DNA from: Dromiciops gliroides
Taxonomy: Eukaryota > Chordata > Mammalia > Microbiotheria > Microbiotheriidae
Direction of reading: 5' to 3'
Assembly (NCBI RefSeq): GCF_019393635.1
Contig: NC_057866.1
Location: 9,868,223-9,932,222 of the forward strand
Length of the DNA stretch: 64,000 nt
Below are positions 45,615 to 58,985 of the stretch, in pieces (the first letter of the stretch is position 1; each line of letters starts with the position of its first letter). The notes beneath the pieces were generated by a model. The model made no database searches. It saw nothing but the letters and a program-made list of their open reading frames with translations, and was not told the origin of the DNA. Made by a program: the position numbers and the translations under genes.

Positions 45615-45717
45615 TTAAACTGTGCTTTCAATTTGTGTCATGTCAGGAAGGATCAAATCCGGTCTGTCTCGTCCATATTTACTGGTATTTCTTTTCAAAA
45701 AGCATGACTTCTTCACC
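45615..45717 (-). CDS. Gene B exon 10 (C-terminal tail)
   Basis: 103 bases after acceptor TATACAG, stop TAA. The tail has the same length as that of gene A and ends DMTQIESTV against EMPQAESTV. Found by comparison with gene A. Confidence 0.88.
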
Positions 45718-47958
45718 CTGTATAGAGACAAAATAGCATTTCTCTCAGTAATCAAAAGTAAAACTTGCCCTAACCGGAAGAAAGGACAGATTATTAGTTT
45801 AACACTCGAAGCATCTGTTCAATACAGAAGCGACATTCGCCAAGGAATTATGGTCAGTTTCCCTAAAACAAAAAAGAGAACTTGAGCATTTACAGCTCCA
45901 GGGCCGCGAGTTACTTCACGCATGTGCTACCCTGGTTGATATCTGCAGGCCCATTGGACTCTGTAGTCCGCTGGTGGGAAGGTGTGACCCAGATTTACTT
46001 CTGGATTATGACATATTTTTACTATTCCTACATTGGCTTTAACATATGAATAATTCTGATTTTATTATTATTTCTTTTGCTTTATTGCTAAATACATGGT
46101 TAAGTTTAAGATCTATATGTGTCATTCTTTTGAGTGAATGAATATGTAAAAAGATCGCTTAAAAAAAAAGATCACAGGGCACCTAGGTGGCGCAGTGGAT
46201 AAAACACTGGCCTTGGATTCAGGAGGACCTGAGTTCAAATCCAGCCTCAGACACTTGACACTTAACTAGCTGTGTGACCTTGGGCAAGTCACTTAACCCT
46301 CATTGCCCTGTAAAAAAAAAAAAAAAAAAAGATCACTTGTAGGTGCTCAAGAGCTGAAGGAATAAGTATAGACTCTGCAATTCTCAGCATTCCTCACACC
46401 AAACAATCCATCTTCTCACTCGGGACATTTGTATTGACCGTCCTCCATGTCTAGAACTCCCTCCCTCCTCATCTCTGTCTCTCAGTTTCCCTGGAGTCCT
46501 TCAATTCTCAACTAAAATCTCACTTTCTCCAAGAAATCTTTCTTCTATTCCCCTTTCATGCTAACGCCATTCCTCTGCTGATTATCTCTAATATGTCCTG
46601 TTTATATCTTGTTTGGACATAGTTGCTTGCATGTTGTCTTTCCATTAGACTGAGTTTCTTGAGAGCAATGACTAGTTTTGCCTTTCTTTGTAATCCCAGC
46701 ACTTAGAACAGGACCTGGCTCATAGCAGACTCTTAATAAATGTTTGTTGACTGACTGACTAAAGGGCAAATGATCAAAGGTGAAACTCATAAGGCAAAAC
46801 ATTCCTCAGTTTTAGGTAGGGAGAAGAGTGTCACATCGAGGTGATTAGAGTCAAGACTGTTGAGGAAACAACATAGAGTGGGAAGATTGGTGATGGACTG
46901 GGAGAACAGGGACTGTGGGTCCTGATGAGAATGAAGACCAGGTCAGGATGATTTAGGAAGTAAAGGAGGTGGGAGGGCAATAAATTGGACCAGAGGGGAA
47001 TTCAGAGTTCAGGATCTTGTAGCTGGAACAATGCATTGAAGAAACTGACAAATCATAAAGGTATCTATCATCAGCTGGTATCACTGTCAATGTCTCCAAG
47101 AATAAAGGCAAATGTTGAGGTGGAGAAGAAAACTGGTAGTGAGGGAGTAAACTCAATGAGGAAAGGCAGTAGGAGAGATCAATAAACATCTGGAAAGTAT
47201 GGCATGGCTGTTGATTGAGAATAGCATTGTTTGAGCTTCCAAGTGATAAGGGGAGCGGCTAGATAGCACAGTGGATAAAGCACCGGCCCTGGATTCAGGA
47301 GGACCTGAGTTCAAATTCGGCCTCAGCCACTTGACACTAGCTGTGTGACCCTGGGCAAGTCACTTAACCCCCATTGCCCCTCAAAAAAACAACAACAAAA
47401 AAAAAACCAAGTGATAAGGGGAGAAGGAGGGTCTGGAAGCAGCAGTGGAGAGCAAGAAAATACAGATTCTTCCTCTTGGCCCCTCTGTATTGGAGAACAT
47501 GAGAGGAGAAGCCAGCCTGGGGAAGGAGGGAAAGGGACTCATTTCTTTATGATAAACATACTGATTTTCTAATCTGGGGGGGGGGCGGGCAGAGAATTCA
47601 TGAGGGGTTTAGGAAGGGAAAGGTAATTTGGTTTTGATTTTTGTTTTTGTTTTTTGTGAGGCAATGAGGGTTTAAGTGATTTGCCCAGGGTCACACAGCT
47701 GGTAAGTGTCAAGTAACTGAGGCTGTATTTGAACTCAAGTCCTCCTGAATCCAGGGCTGGTGCTTTATCCATGGCACCACCTAACTGCCCCACCACCAGC
47801 ACTGTAATTTGGATAAATAGAGCTTTCTACCACCACCCCCATAGAACTTTTAAAAGTCATTTAACTTTAGTAGAGAAGAGATGGACTTATTCTTTGCTAG
47901 AAATATTCTCCCAACCCTATTCGCTTATTCTCTCCCATCTTCTCCATTCCTTGGTTTC

Positions 47959-47994
<36 letters not shown>

Positions 47995-50900
47995 CTCCCT
48001 CCCTCCCTCCTTCCCTCTCTGAGGTATCCTCAATATCTCCTTCTCCATTGGCTCCTTCTCCTTAACCTACAAACATATTCAAGTATTCCCTATGACAAAA
48101 CCCAACAACAACCCATCTTCCACTAGCTCCCACTCCTTCAAGTGATTTTAATCGTTCACTTTCCTTCACTGTGCAATTGATATGGAATATTCTGTATTCA
48201 CCACCTCCACTCCCTACCTATCTAGAAACTGTGCTAAGTGCTTTATAGTTATTGTCTCATTTGATCTTTGTTGGAGAACCTAGGAGGCTCTCTGTTGTCC
48301 CTCTGCGTTCCCCCTCCCCAGGCTTGGGCCATGGTCACTAAGGCAGCAAGTCTCCTAGGAAACTTTGTGGTCAAGGCCTGAATTCCTGAGACAACGCTTA
48401 GCTGACCTCCCAGGGGTCCAAAGCCTCAGCTGTACAAACCTCACTCTGTTAAAGCCTAGAACAGGTTCTGACATGTCAAGGCTGAAAGGTTGAAAGATTA
48501 CTCTTATTCTCTTAGAATTATTCTTGCAGAGTTTTTATTTGATTAACTTTGTGGTTTTCTGCTATAAATACTGAGCTATGCTGGATAATAAAGTGCACAC
48601 AGTTTATCCCACATAATGTGGTGTTGATGTGTCAATGATTAATCATCTCCAATCCTCAACCCCCACCGTCAGGGCATTGGCCCACGACCCCGACAGATCT
48701 TCACAACAACCTAGTGAGGTATGTGCTATTATTATCCCCATTTTATAGTTGAGGATACTGAGGCAAACAGTAGTTAAGTGACTTTCCCAGGCTCACACAG
48801 TTATGAAGTTTCTGAGGCTGACTTTGAACTCAGATCTTCTTGACTTCAGACCCAATGGTCTAAGCATTGTACTAAGTAGCTGCAATATTCCAAAGGGGAA
48901 AAGATATAAATTTATAGCCAAGAGTAACTTATCCTGAAAATCTTCCCCTTCAGGGAAAATCATGGACCTTAACTCTGAAATACAAACATAAGAGTCCAAA
49001 GAAACCTAAATTTATCTGAGCAATTAGAAGAGACTGCATGAAGATATAGCAGTAACATTCTAACAAGGGGAAAAGAAGCAAGTGTCTCTTTAGCATGTTA
49101 ATGTCTTTTAAGGGTATTAAGAGACTTAAATAAGAAAAATAGAAGACCAGATTGTGATTTGGTTCTATTCTGCAATTTTTAAGGGGATTAAGAAAAGGAA
49201 GGGTAAAAGAACTACACCAGTGCAAAAATGAGGAAGAAAGAGGTAGAACTGGTTGTTTCATATTTTGGGCAAGTGAGAATATACAAAGCTGGAGTAAAGG
49301 GGGAAAGCAGGCATCAGATGAGTCACATTCTTATCTGCAATGGAGTAAAGCAGGCTGAACACAGGAAGTTTGGTGTAGAAATATATCATAATTCGCAGGA
49401 GAAGAACTGATGATAAGTGTGATGAGGGTTGAGAGAAAGGATAATACTGAAGAAGGAAGAATTACGAGCAAAGCAAACTTCCTGATCCTGAAGATAGAAT
49501 TAAATAGGGGGAAAAGAAAATAAGTAAAAGCTATGTGAATGACTATCAATGGAGGCATGGCTGAACAAACTGGTATATTAACATCATAGAATATTATTTC
49601 CTTACAAGCAGTGATAAAAGAGATTATTTCAGAGACTCCTGGGTAGCATTACCTGAGGGAGTGAAGTGAATAGAATCAGGAAAACATTTCATGAGGACAA
49701 CAAAAAAGTAAAGAAAAAAAATACTTTGAAAGAATTAAGAACTCTAAGCAGTGCCATCTCCAACTGTGTGTCCAGACGACCTCTGATGAAGCATGGTACC
49801 CGAAGATGGTGGAGGAAAGGCAGTGGGCTCCGGAACTCATGACAAGATCACTCCAAAAAACATCCAAATGAGGCCATAGGAAAATGCCCAGAGCAGCAAA
49901 ACTCACAGAAGAATGTGCTGAAATCATCTTCTAACCAAGAACAGCTTGGAAGGTCAGAAGGAGGGAGCTGCTGTGCTGATATAGGAGTCGAGCCCAACCC
50001 CACAGTCACCCTGACACAGATCCAGTCTCAGGAAGACCTCACCAGAGAAGGAGACCCCCAGAGCCTCTGAATCAGCTGAAACACCAGTGTCGTCTGGAAC
50101 TAAGCTCACAGTGTGGTGAGTGGGCTGAGCCCTGGGCAGGGAGGAGACAACAGGGATCTATGATGGTGCTAAGGCAGAACTTGGATTTTACACCCCTGCT
50201 GAGAACCAGGAGGTAGGTAGGCTCGAGTAGAAGTGGCCCAGGTGGGAGAGGGGCACAGGCTCATCTGAGCTAACAACCACAACACACAAAGCTGGTTGAT
50301 TAGCAAGTTGGTCTGGGGTCATCTAGGACCAGGAAACAGGGCGAGGGAAGAACCTGATTCTCCTTAAATCATACCACCTGGGACGTCTTAAGTTGGGATA
50401 CTGCAGCCTGGAAACAGTGCCCCACTTTAAGGAGCTAAAAGTCTAGTAAAAGAAAGGCAAGATGAGCCGACAGAGAAAGGTGAGGACCATAGAAAGTTTC
50501 TTCAGTAACAAGGAAGACCAAGGGACACCCTCAGGGGAAGATGTCAACATCAGGGCCCCAATATCTAAAGCTTCCAAGAAAAATACCAATTGGTCTCAGG
50601 CCATAGAGATGCTCAAAAAAGGACTTTGAAGAAACACAGTACCCACCTCTTGACAGAGAGATAAAGGACTTGAGGAAAAAGGAACAGTTGTGTGAATTCA
50701 TTTTTCTTCACTAAGCTTCTTTGTTCCAAAGGTTTATTTTCTTTCTCTTTTAATGGGAGGAAGATTGGGTGTAAGGGGCAGAGCAGGGCTTAGCAATAGT
50801 GAAACATTTTTGTAAAAGGCACAGAAAGGAACAATTGGAAGTTCAGAAGGAAGAACTAATAAGGAGGACAGTTTTGTGGGTAATGTTGAATTGTAGCTAG

Positions 50901-53900
50901 TTCTAGATATAAGCATATAGATAAATATACATATATAAGCAGAGCTCTATAAAGAAATATGAAATGGACATTCACGGTTTCCTATGCAATCTTATTTTTG
51001 TGTTCTGCTACATATATAGAAATGTTTTATTTTTTTAATTGTAGTGTTTAAATTCAGAACAAAATTACAAATAAATAAATAAATAAATAGATTAGCAGAT
51101 AAATGAATAGATAGATGGATGGGTGGACAGATGGATGGATAGACAGACATAGATAGATAGATGGATGGATAGATGGATAGATAGATGATAGATAGATGAG
51201 GCTCTAAAGCAGATTCTTTACTCTTCTCTTTCTAGATCCTCTTCCTTGGTGATCTCATCCACTCCCCAGAGCTGCCATTGTCACCTCTCTTCAGTTAACT
51301 CCCAAGTCTATATTTTATCCTTAGTCTCTCCAATATTTTCAACTCTTTGCTGGATATCTCCACCTGAATGTCCTATTGGTCACCCTAAAATAACATGGCT
51401 AAAACAGCTTCCTTTCCCACAAAATCCCTACTACTCCCCAAATTTTCTATTTATCTTAATAAAAAGGCACCACTAATCCTCTCAATCCCTCTGGTCCATA
51501 ACCTTTGACTCTTTGTTCCCTGCATGTTCAACTGACAAGTCCTTTTCTGCTACATCAGTAACATTATGTACATTTAGCACCCCCAACCTCTCTTTCCCCA
51601 CTGCAGCCTCCCTGGTTCTGATCTTTTTCTAAACTAGACTCCTAAGTGATCTCTTTAATTCTATTTCCTCCTTCTCCAATCCATCTGCCACATCATTAAT
51701 CTGTTATGCATGAAGATGTGTATGCCACTTGTCTAATCAAAAACCTTCTATGGCTCCCCATTGTTTAGCAAATGTAATAAAAAGTCCTGATCCTGGAATT
51801 CAAGAACTTCCATAAATGGGCTTCAATCTATTTGTTCACTCTTCTCTCATACTGCTTCTCTTGATTTACCTCACATATAGTCAAATTGGACTAATCTCCA
51901 TCCTCCTTTCTCATTCTTCCCTCTCCATCTCTTTTTTTTTTTTTTTTTTTTTTTAGTGAGGCAATTGGGGTTAAGTGACTTGCCCAGGGTCACACAGCTA
52001 GTAAGTGTTAAGTTTCTGAGGCCGGATTTGAACTCAGGTACTCCTGACTTCAGGGCCGGTGCTCTATCCACTGCGCCACCTAGCTGCCCCCCCCCTCCAT
52101 CTCTTGTGCCTTTGTTCATACTGTCTTCCATACTTGAAATCCAATCTCTATCTCTTGGTAGTCTTCCTTTCCTTCAAATGTAGATGCCACTTTCTCCATG
52201 TAGTTTTCTCTGATTCCCTGGAGAGAAGGGAGGAGAGTGAACCCTCCCACTTCAAATTCTTTATCATATTACCTGGATTCATCCTTTGCATCTACCTTCT
52301 TCTATTTTGTATAATAATTATTTTTATACTTCTGGTATTTTATAGTATCTTATTTATTATTAGAAGTATTTTATCCTTCATCATCTCCTGAAGAATAAGA
52401 TTTTTTGCTAGCTCTCTGTATACTCATCATGTAGCACAGTACTTTGCACACAGTAGACACTTGATAAATGTTTGTAAATTTTACTTTTTAATGTAATTGA
52501 AGAGTACAGTAAAGAGAGAACTGAGACGAAGCAAAAATAATATGTTGAGATCTTTAAGGAATTCATGGATTGCACTGATTGTTATTGTAACCATTTAGAA
52601 CAAAAGAAAGGTATTAAAGGCACCTATATAGAATGGTAGATAGAGCAGCAGGCCTAGAGTTAGGAAGATCTGAGTTCAAATCTAGATTCAGACACTAATT
52701 AGCTATCGCCTCTGTCTGCCTCAGTTTCCTTAACTGCAAAATGGTGATCATAATGCCACCTTCTTCCCAGTGTTGTTGGGAGCCTCAAACAAGATTTGTT
52801 TTAAGTGATTAGCCCAGTACCTGGTACATGGAAGGCACTGAATAAATGCTTTTCTCCTTCCTTCCTATTTAAATGTTTGTCTTATTTGAAAGATAAAGGT
52901 ATAAGAAAAGGAAATCTGGGGGTTTTGTTATGGGGTTTAGGTTTGTAATGAAACCATGCAACTAACCTAGAATTTCTACAGACATTGGCATGGATTCTGA
53001 GTCAATGAAGGCCAGAGAAACAATCCAAAAGACCCACTGCCCAGTTTTAGCCTTCCTCAAAAGTCTACACACGTTGGTAGGTGTCAGGAGCTGACCTGTT
53101 CTCTGCCTCCTGGATGGTCTCCGGAAGTGAGAGGTCACGAGTCTCAGTCAAGAAGTAGGCAGAAGTTGCAGAAAGGATAGGTACAATCCCAAACGACAGG
53201 GGCTTCAGAATAGGGATGTAGTTGCCAATGATGTAGACAATGGGAGCCAACAGGGAGCCAAAGCGTATACTGAACAGACCAGCGCTCATGCCCATCTGTC
53301 TGCAAACAGAACAGAAATTAGAATATAAACCTTTTGAGGGTATAGGGGCCGTGCTGCTTTTGCCTTTATTCCCCCAGCACCTAGCAAAATGCCTTTCACA
53401 TAATTGTCTGCAAGTGGAAAAGACAGATCTTAAGTTTTACCTGCTCAAAGGTCTATGTGCAGCAAAGAAGAGAGAGGAAACAGCTCTCTCATCCAAGAGC
53501 TGAAAACTGCCACAGTAATGAAAATTGTACATCTGGACACCTTGATGTAATGTTCGACATCTTCTAGAACTATCCAGAGGAATGTTGAGACAACTTTCTG
53601 CCTCCTATCTGTACCATTCCCAGATGTTTGACCCAAAGTAACCCCCGGAATAATTTAATTGTACGTAAACTACTTTGGGGATCATTTTCATCACCTCTCA
53701 ACACAGCAATGGCCTGAGAAACTTGCCCTTAAGACTGCTTATAAAGAAGTTTGGGGGCGAATGGATGTGACAATGTGACTAGTAGATCCGGTCTAAACTT
53801 GACAGGAGGCTTCTCTTTGATGTCAGCCTGAGTAGTTCACAGAACAGCAGGCAAAACAGTCCAGCCTTTTGTTCTCTATGACAGGGGCAAGGAAGACTTG

Positions 53901-56900
53901 TGGAATGGAATCGAACTGACGGCATGTGGGCTTTTACTAAGATAAAGGAGGAGCAACTGCCCCACTGCACTCTTGCAGGAGGATCCCCATGGAGGCAACA
54001 TGATACGGTCCCCAAATCCCCCACAATGCTTTGAGTACAAGATGAAGGGCAGATTCTGCCTCCTTGAGAGACGTCATAAAGCCAGAAGTTCTTTGGTCTC
54101 AACTGTTGGGGAGCACAAGGCTTTCCTGTCCTTCAGCCTCTGTTTTTACCATCAAGCCATGAGCTCTGTCCTTGGGCTCAAAAGCCATTCACTGTGGGGG
54201 GCAGCTAGGTGGCACAGGGGATTAAGCACTGGACCTGGATTCAGGAGAACCTGAGTTCAAATCTGGCCTTAGACACTTGACACTTATTAGCTGTGTGACC
54301 CTGGGCAAGTCATTTAACCCTCATTGCCCCACCAAAAAAACAAACAAAAACAAACCACTCACTGTGGCATGGCATAAAGCAAATTATTGACCTTCAACTA
54401 TTGCTTCTATCCCAAGGTTAAGGGACCAGATGTTCCCCGAGTTCTAGCCAAACCCTGTCCATGATTTTCACAATCCTTAGGCCCTCACAGCCCTTCTTAT
54501 TGGAACATATCTTCTATCTGGGGAACCAGCAGAGGTCCCGGCATGTGTTCAGTAATAGTACAGATGAATTATAGCACTGTTGTTAACAAAGTATATCAAA
54601 GGGCTAATGTCTCAAGATCCTAGATCTAGACTGGATGATCTCTGCATTGTACAGAGGAGGAAACCTTCCAGAATGTTCCATGGTTTGCCCAAGGTCAGTA
54701 AACATCAGAGGAAGGATTGAATCCAGGTCCCCCAGCTACAGAACTACTGTCCATTCTACTGTCCCTTATTGTCCTATAGCCCTCTGGGATATTATTGAGA
54801 AGCCTTTGCTTTACCATACTCTGGATTGATCTCTTTAACACAGTGATGAGGGTAGTAAAAAAAGAAACTGCTCAACATGTGAAAAGGAGGGTCAGAATGT
54901 TGGGATATTAGGTAGAAAAATGGGAATGGGGGCAGCTAGGTGGCGCAGTGGATAGAGCACCGGCCCTGGAGTCAGGAGTACCTGAGTTCAAATCCAGCCT
55001 CAGACACTTAACACTTACTAGCTGTGTGACCCTGGGCAAGTCACTTAACCCCAATTGCCTCACTTAAAAAAAAAATGGGAATGAGGGGAAAGGGTTTGAA
55101 AGGACAAATGGCTGGACTGGGGAATGTATCAATAAAGTATGGGAGAAATCCTTCCTAGCTTAACCTGAGCAGTCCACAAGTGTGTTAAAGTTTATGTATG
55201 ATTGAGTGATTCTGGTTGTCCTTCATTTTCAAAGATGACCCAAATGACATCAGAGTCAAGTTGCAGTGTGTCTGACTGTGGCTGCTCAGAAGACTCCACC
55301 ACAGGTCAGGTGCTAATAAGCCATGTGAACATTCAGGGTGGGTTTTCTAAATTTGCACATCTTGCATCTCTTTTGAGCTACTTCAGTTCTCCTTTGCTCA
55401 TAGAGCACAGCACCTTCTCTGATGAGGACACACCATGCTGGGCAGTCCTGGGCCAATGTCTCCAATGTCGTGCAATCAATTCCAAAGTTCTTCAGAGAAA
55501 CTTGAGAGTGTTCTTCTATTGTTTCTTCTGACCATCAGGGGAGCACTTGCCTTATGGGAGTTCTCCATAAAATAGTCTTTTAGGCAAGTGTCCCATTGGC
55601 ATTTGAATAACATAGCCAGCCCCTCAGAGTTTCACTCTCTGAAATTGAATTTGAATACTTGGCAGTTTAGTTCAAGAAAGGACCTCGGTGTCCAGTACCT
55701 TATCCATCAAGGCGATCTTCAGAATCTTCTGAAGACAATTCAAATTGAAGCAATTCAGTTTTCTGATATGGTGCTGGTAGACTGTCCAGGTTTCATAGGC
55801 ATAGAACAATGACATCGGCGCAACAGCTCTGTAGACCTTAGTCTAATACCTCTTCTTTCCCACACTTTTTTCCAAAGCCTCCCGAAAAGTGAGCTAGCTC
55901 TGACAATAAGTGCAGCAACCTCATTTCATAGTATATTTCTTTTATTCTTTCTTTTTTTTCCTTTTTTTTGGGGGGGCATGAGGGTTAAGTGACTTGTCCA
56001 GGGTCATACAGCTAGTATCAAATGTCTGAGGCCAGATTTGAACTCAGATCTTCCTGAATCCAGAGCTGGTGCTTTATTCACTGTGCCACCTAGCTGCCCC
56101 TGCAACCTCATTATCAATGTGTACATCCCTGCAAAGTATACTGCCAAGGCAAGTTAACTTATCCACAGCACCCAAAACTTCCCCATTTGCTGTAACCAAT
56201 TGTTCCATGTATGGATGGTTTGGTGCTGGCTGGTGGAGCACTTGGGTTTTCTTGGTGTTAATTATTGACTTTCAACTTTCAATTCAATTGCCCTTCAATG
56301 GGACAAAATTAGCACAAGGAACTGTGACTATTCTCATTTTGCTCCTTTATAACTTTCTGAAAAGGCCTATACCTGTTTCGACTCTGCTTATCTGTATCTC
56401 CCTGATAAGTTCTATATTTATTTTGATTTTGTTTATAATAAGGCCTATAATTACCCCGATTCTGTCCTTCTATACCTTCCTGATAGGGTCTTCTAAAGTT
56501 ATTCTGATTCTGTTGGTAATAAGGCCTGTAATTGCCTTGGTTGTGTCCTTCTGTACCTTCCTGATAGGGTCTTCTAAACTTATTCTGATTCTGTTTATAA
56601 TAAGGCCTGTAATTGCCTTGGTTGTTCCCTCTTTGGTAAAAATTTCTCTGATTATTCCTATTACCCCTAAAAAAGTCTTTAAGGGTTTCAGTCATTACCT
56701 GTCTCAATTCATACCTTCTGGTTCTACATTCTCTCAACAAGTGTCCTTGCTTCTCACAATATTGACACACTTTAGGGTTTTTATATTGACTCTTAAATGT
56801 TTGACCTGAAAGTGCAGGTGCTAGGATGTTTCTGTGAGCATGCTTTGCAGCATCTTGAGGCTTCTGCTGACCTGCTTTTAAAGACTGGTCAACATTTTTT

Positions 56901-58914
56901 CCTAACTTCAGGTCATTTTTAGTAGAGGGAGCTCTGGCATCCCTCTTAATACATGGCTCACTATGGGTACAATTATTTTTCTCTCTCCAGAGTTGTATAA
57001 GAAAATACCATGCTATAATATTAGTGATGGAGAGAAAAAAAATTACAATTGCTAGAGCTATTATTACTTTACCAAAATAAGGCTCAAAATTGGTCAAAAT
57101 GTCCCCAGTAATATTAACCATGGGTTCAATGGGTAAAATAGACATTATGCGGTCCCAGAACAACCCAATGAAAAAAGGTAAGAGGTGAAACAAATATTCA
57201 GTCATGGTTCAGTATAGATGCTGAGGCTTTTCTCTGCTAGAGGCTTTCAAAAAATTAAATAGGAAGCAGTTGGGTGAAAAAAAAATTTTTCCTAGTGGCC
57301 CTTTAATTTTTATTATTATTATTATTTAAAGATTTACCAGGTTAGTAGGTTAGAAACTCCTACCTGGCTCGCCATTAAATATTGTACAAAATTAATTATT
57401 CATAACTATAACTAACCTGGAAAAATTATATATAATTGGATTTATGAAAATTATGATATGAAAAATGATACATTTAGAAAAATTATAATTGGGCCGTAAG
57501 TCCCTTCGTGGTCGCCATTCAAATGTAGAAATATTTTTAATGACTAACTTAATTTGGGGGGCTAATCTGACTGGAGGACTAATCTGGGGACTTGTGACTA
57601 TTTGGCTATCTGACTTCGTTAATTTAATGTGGGCCGTTTATAAAGTTCCACCACCCTGCTCCCAAACTGATAGACTAAAGATTAAGAAGCCTCTTAACCA
57701 AATAATCAAAGCAGAGTTTATTTATGAGATACTATTTCAAATTAGGAACACAGGGAAATAAAGTGTACAACCTGACTGCTTTCCTGTGGTCTCTTTCCAC
57801 TGCGTCTCTTGCGTCTCTATGGTCTCTTTCACACCTGCTGCTCTTTGAACTTCTTGAATACAATAAGGGCCTTAGCCGCCTCTGGCCTCAGGGCACGTTA
57901 CACTTTCCCTGGTTTGTATTAAGGCCTGTAACCTTGTCAGACCCGGCTCTCCTTTTCTGAACCGAACTCTCCTCCGTCCTTGTCCGGGCTCCCCTCTAGT
58001 CAGCCCCTCTCCTAGTCCTTCCTCGAGTCTCCTTCCTCTAGTCCATCTCCTCCATCCGTCTCCTTCCTTTTTCTCTAGTCAGCCGTTCTCCTCCTAGTCC
58101 ATCTCTCAAGTCTCCTTCCTCTAGTCCCTCTCCTTCTAGTCTCCTTCCTTCTCTTTTTCTAGCTCACTCCCAGGTCTATATATACCTTTTCTTCTCTCCA
58201 CTCAAATCTCGGGGCTCCCTTCGCCCCCACAGACCAAGCTAATCCGCCAGCCAGGGCTGCGGCTGGGGGGGGCGGTGCGCTCCAAGTTTCACGTGCCTCA
58301 GCACAGGCTATCCTTCAGATAGCTCCGCTCAGGTCGGAGGGGGCTGGGGGCATTATTTTCCCCCCAGCTGTCTGACCTGGCGTCTTGTATAGCCCACGGG
58401 GCTTTTTCCGCTCAGCTGAAGCTGAGGAGGAGGGGGAGGGACCCTGAGGGCCTAAGGCTTTCTAATCTCAGCCTAAAGGTAGGGTCCCCAAATCAAAATA
58501 AATTTCCACAGAACAAAGAATCTATCCATACTCTGTTGCATCTCAGCCTCAAAAGCTGTCTTGAATGTACAATCATCTGCAAACAAAAAATCATGCATCA
58601 ACTCTCCCTCCACTTTTGTCTTGGCTTGTACCCTTTTCAAGGTGAATAATTTACCATCAGTGCTATAGATGACCTTGATGCCATGTTTGTCCTCCTTGAA
58701 GGTATCTGACAACATTACTAATTGGGTGATAGTGCTGATAAGAATGAATGACCAAGGGGAAGCTAGGTGGCGCACTGGATAGAGCACCAGCCCTGGAGTC
58801 AGGAGGACCTGAGTTCAAATCTGGCCTCAGACACTTGACACTTACTAGCTGTGTGACCCTGGGCAAGTCACTTAACCCCAATTGCCTCAGCAAAAAAAAA
58901 AATATATATATATA

Positions 58915-58985
<71 letters not shown>

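Larger units (their letters stand above)
55200..58755 (-). mobile_element. RTE-like LINE, split by an ERV and a SINE
   Basis: Three pieces on the minus strand: 58755-58511, 56285-56101 and 55937-55200. The first encodes the reverse transcriptase active site (FLFADDCTFKTA then AEMQQSMDRF). The second reads INTKKTQVLHQPAPN, and the third YETWTVYQHHIRKLN. These are consecutive segments of the RTE/RTEX-type reverse transcriptase C-terminal half as I remember it. The 3' end near 55200 has the ATGAAGGACAACC-type tail shared with RTE-mobilised SINEs. Frame broken; inactive. The clade name is from memory. Confidence 0.7.

Noticed and set aside
45622-45885. Open frame of 87 codons on the plus strand that looked like an orphan gene
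   Set aside because: It overlaps the last exon of gene B in the opposite strand; the minus-strand reading matches gene A exon 10 and explains the open stretch.
45895-46020. Stretch CTACCCTGGTTGATATCTGC, slightly like the start of 18S rRNA
   Set aside because: Similarity covers about 14 bases with a mismatch; no rRNA continuation follows.
56470-56640. Regularly spaced repeats that might suggest a CRISPR-like array
   Set aside because: They are in-frame tandem repeats within the retroviral-type coding region, without spacers.
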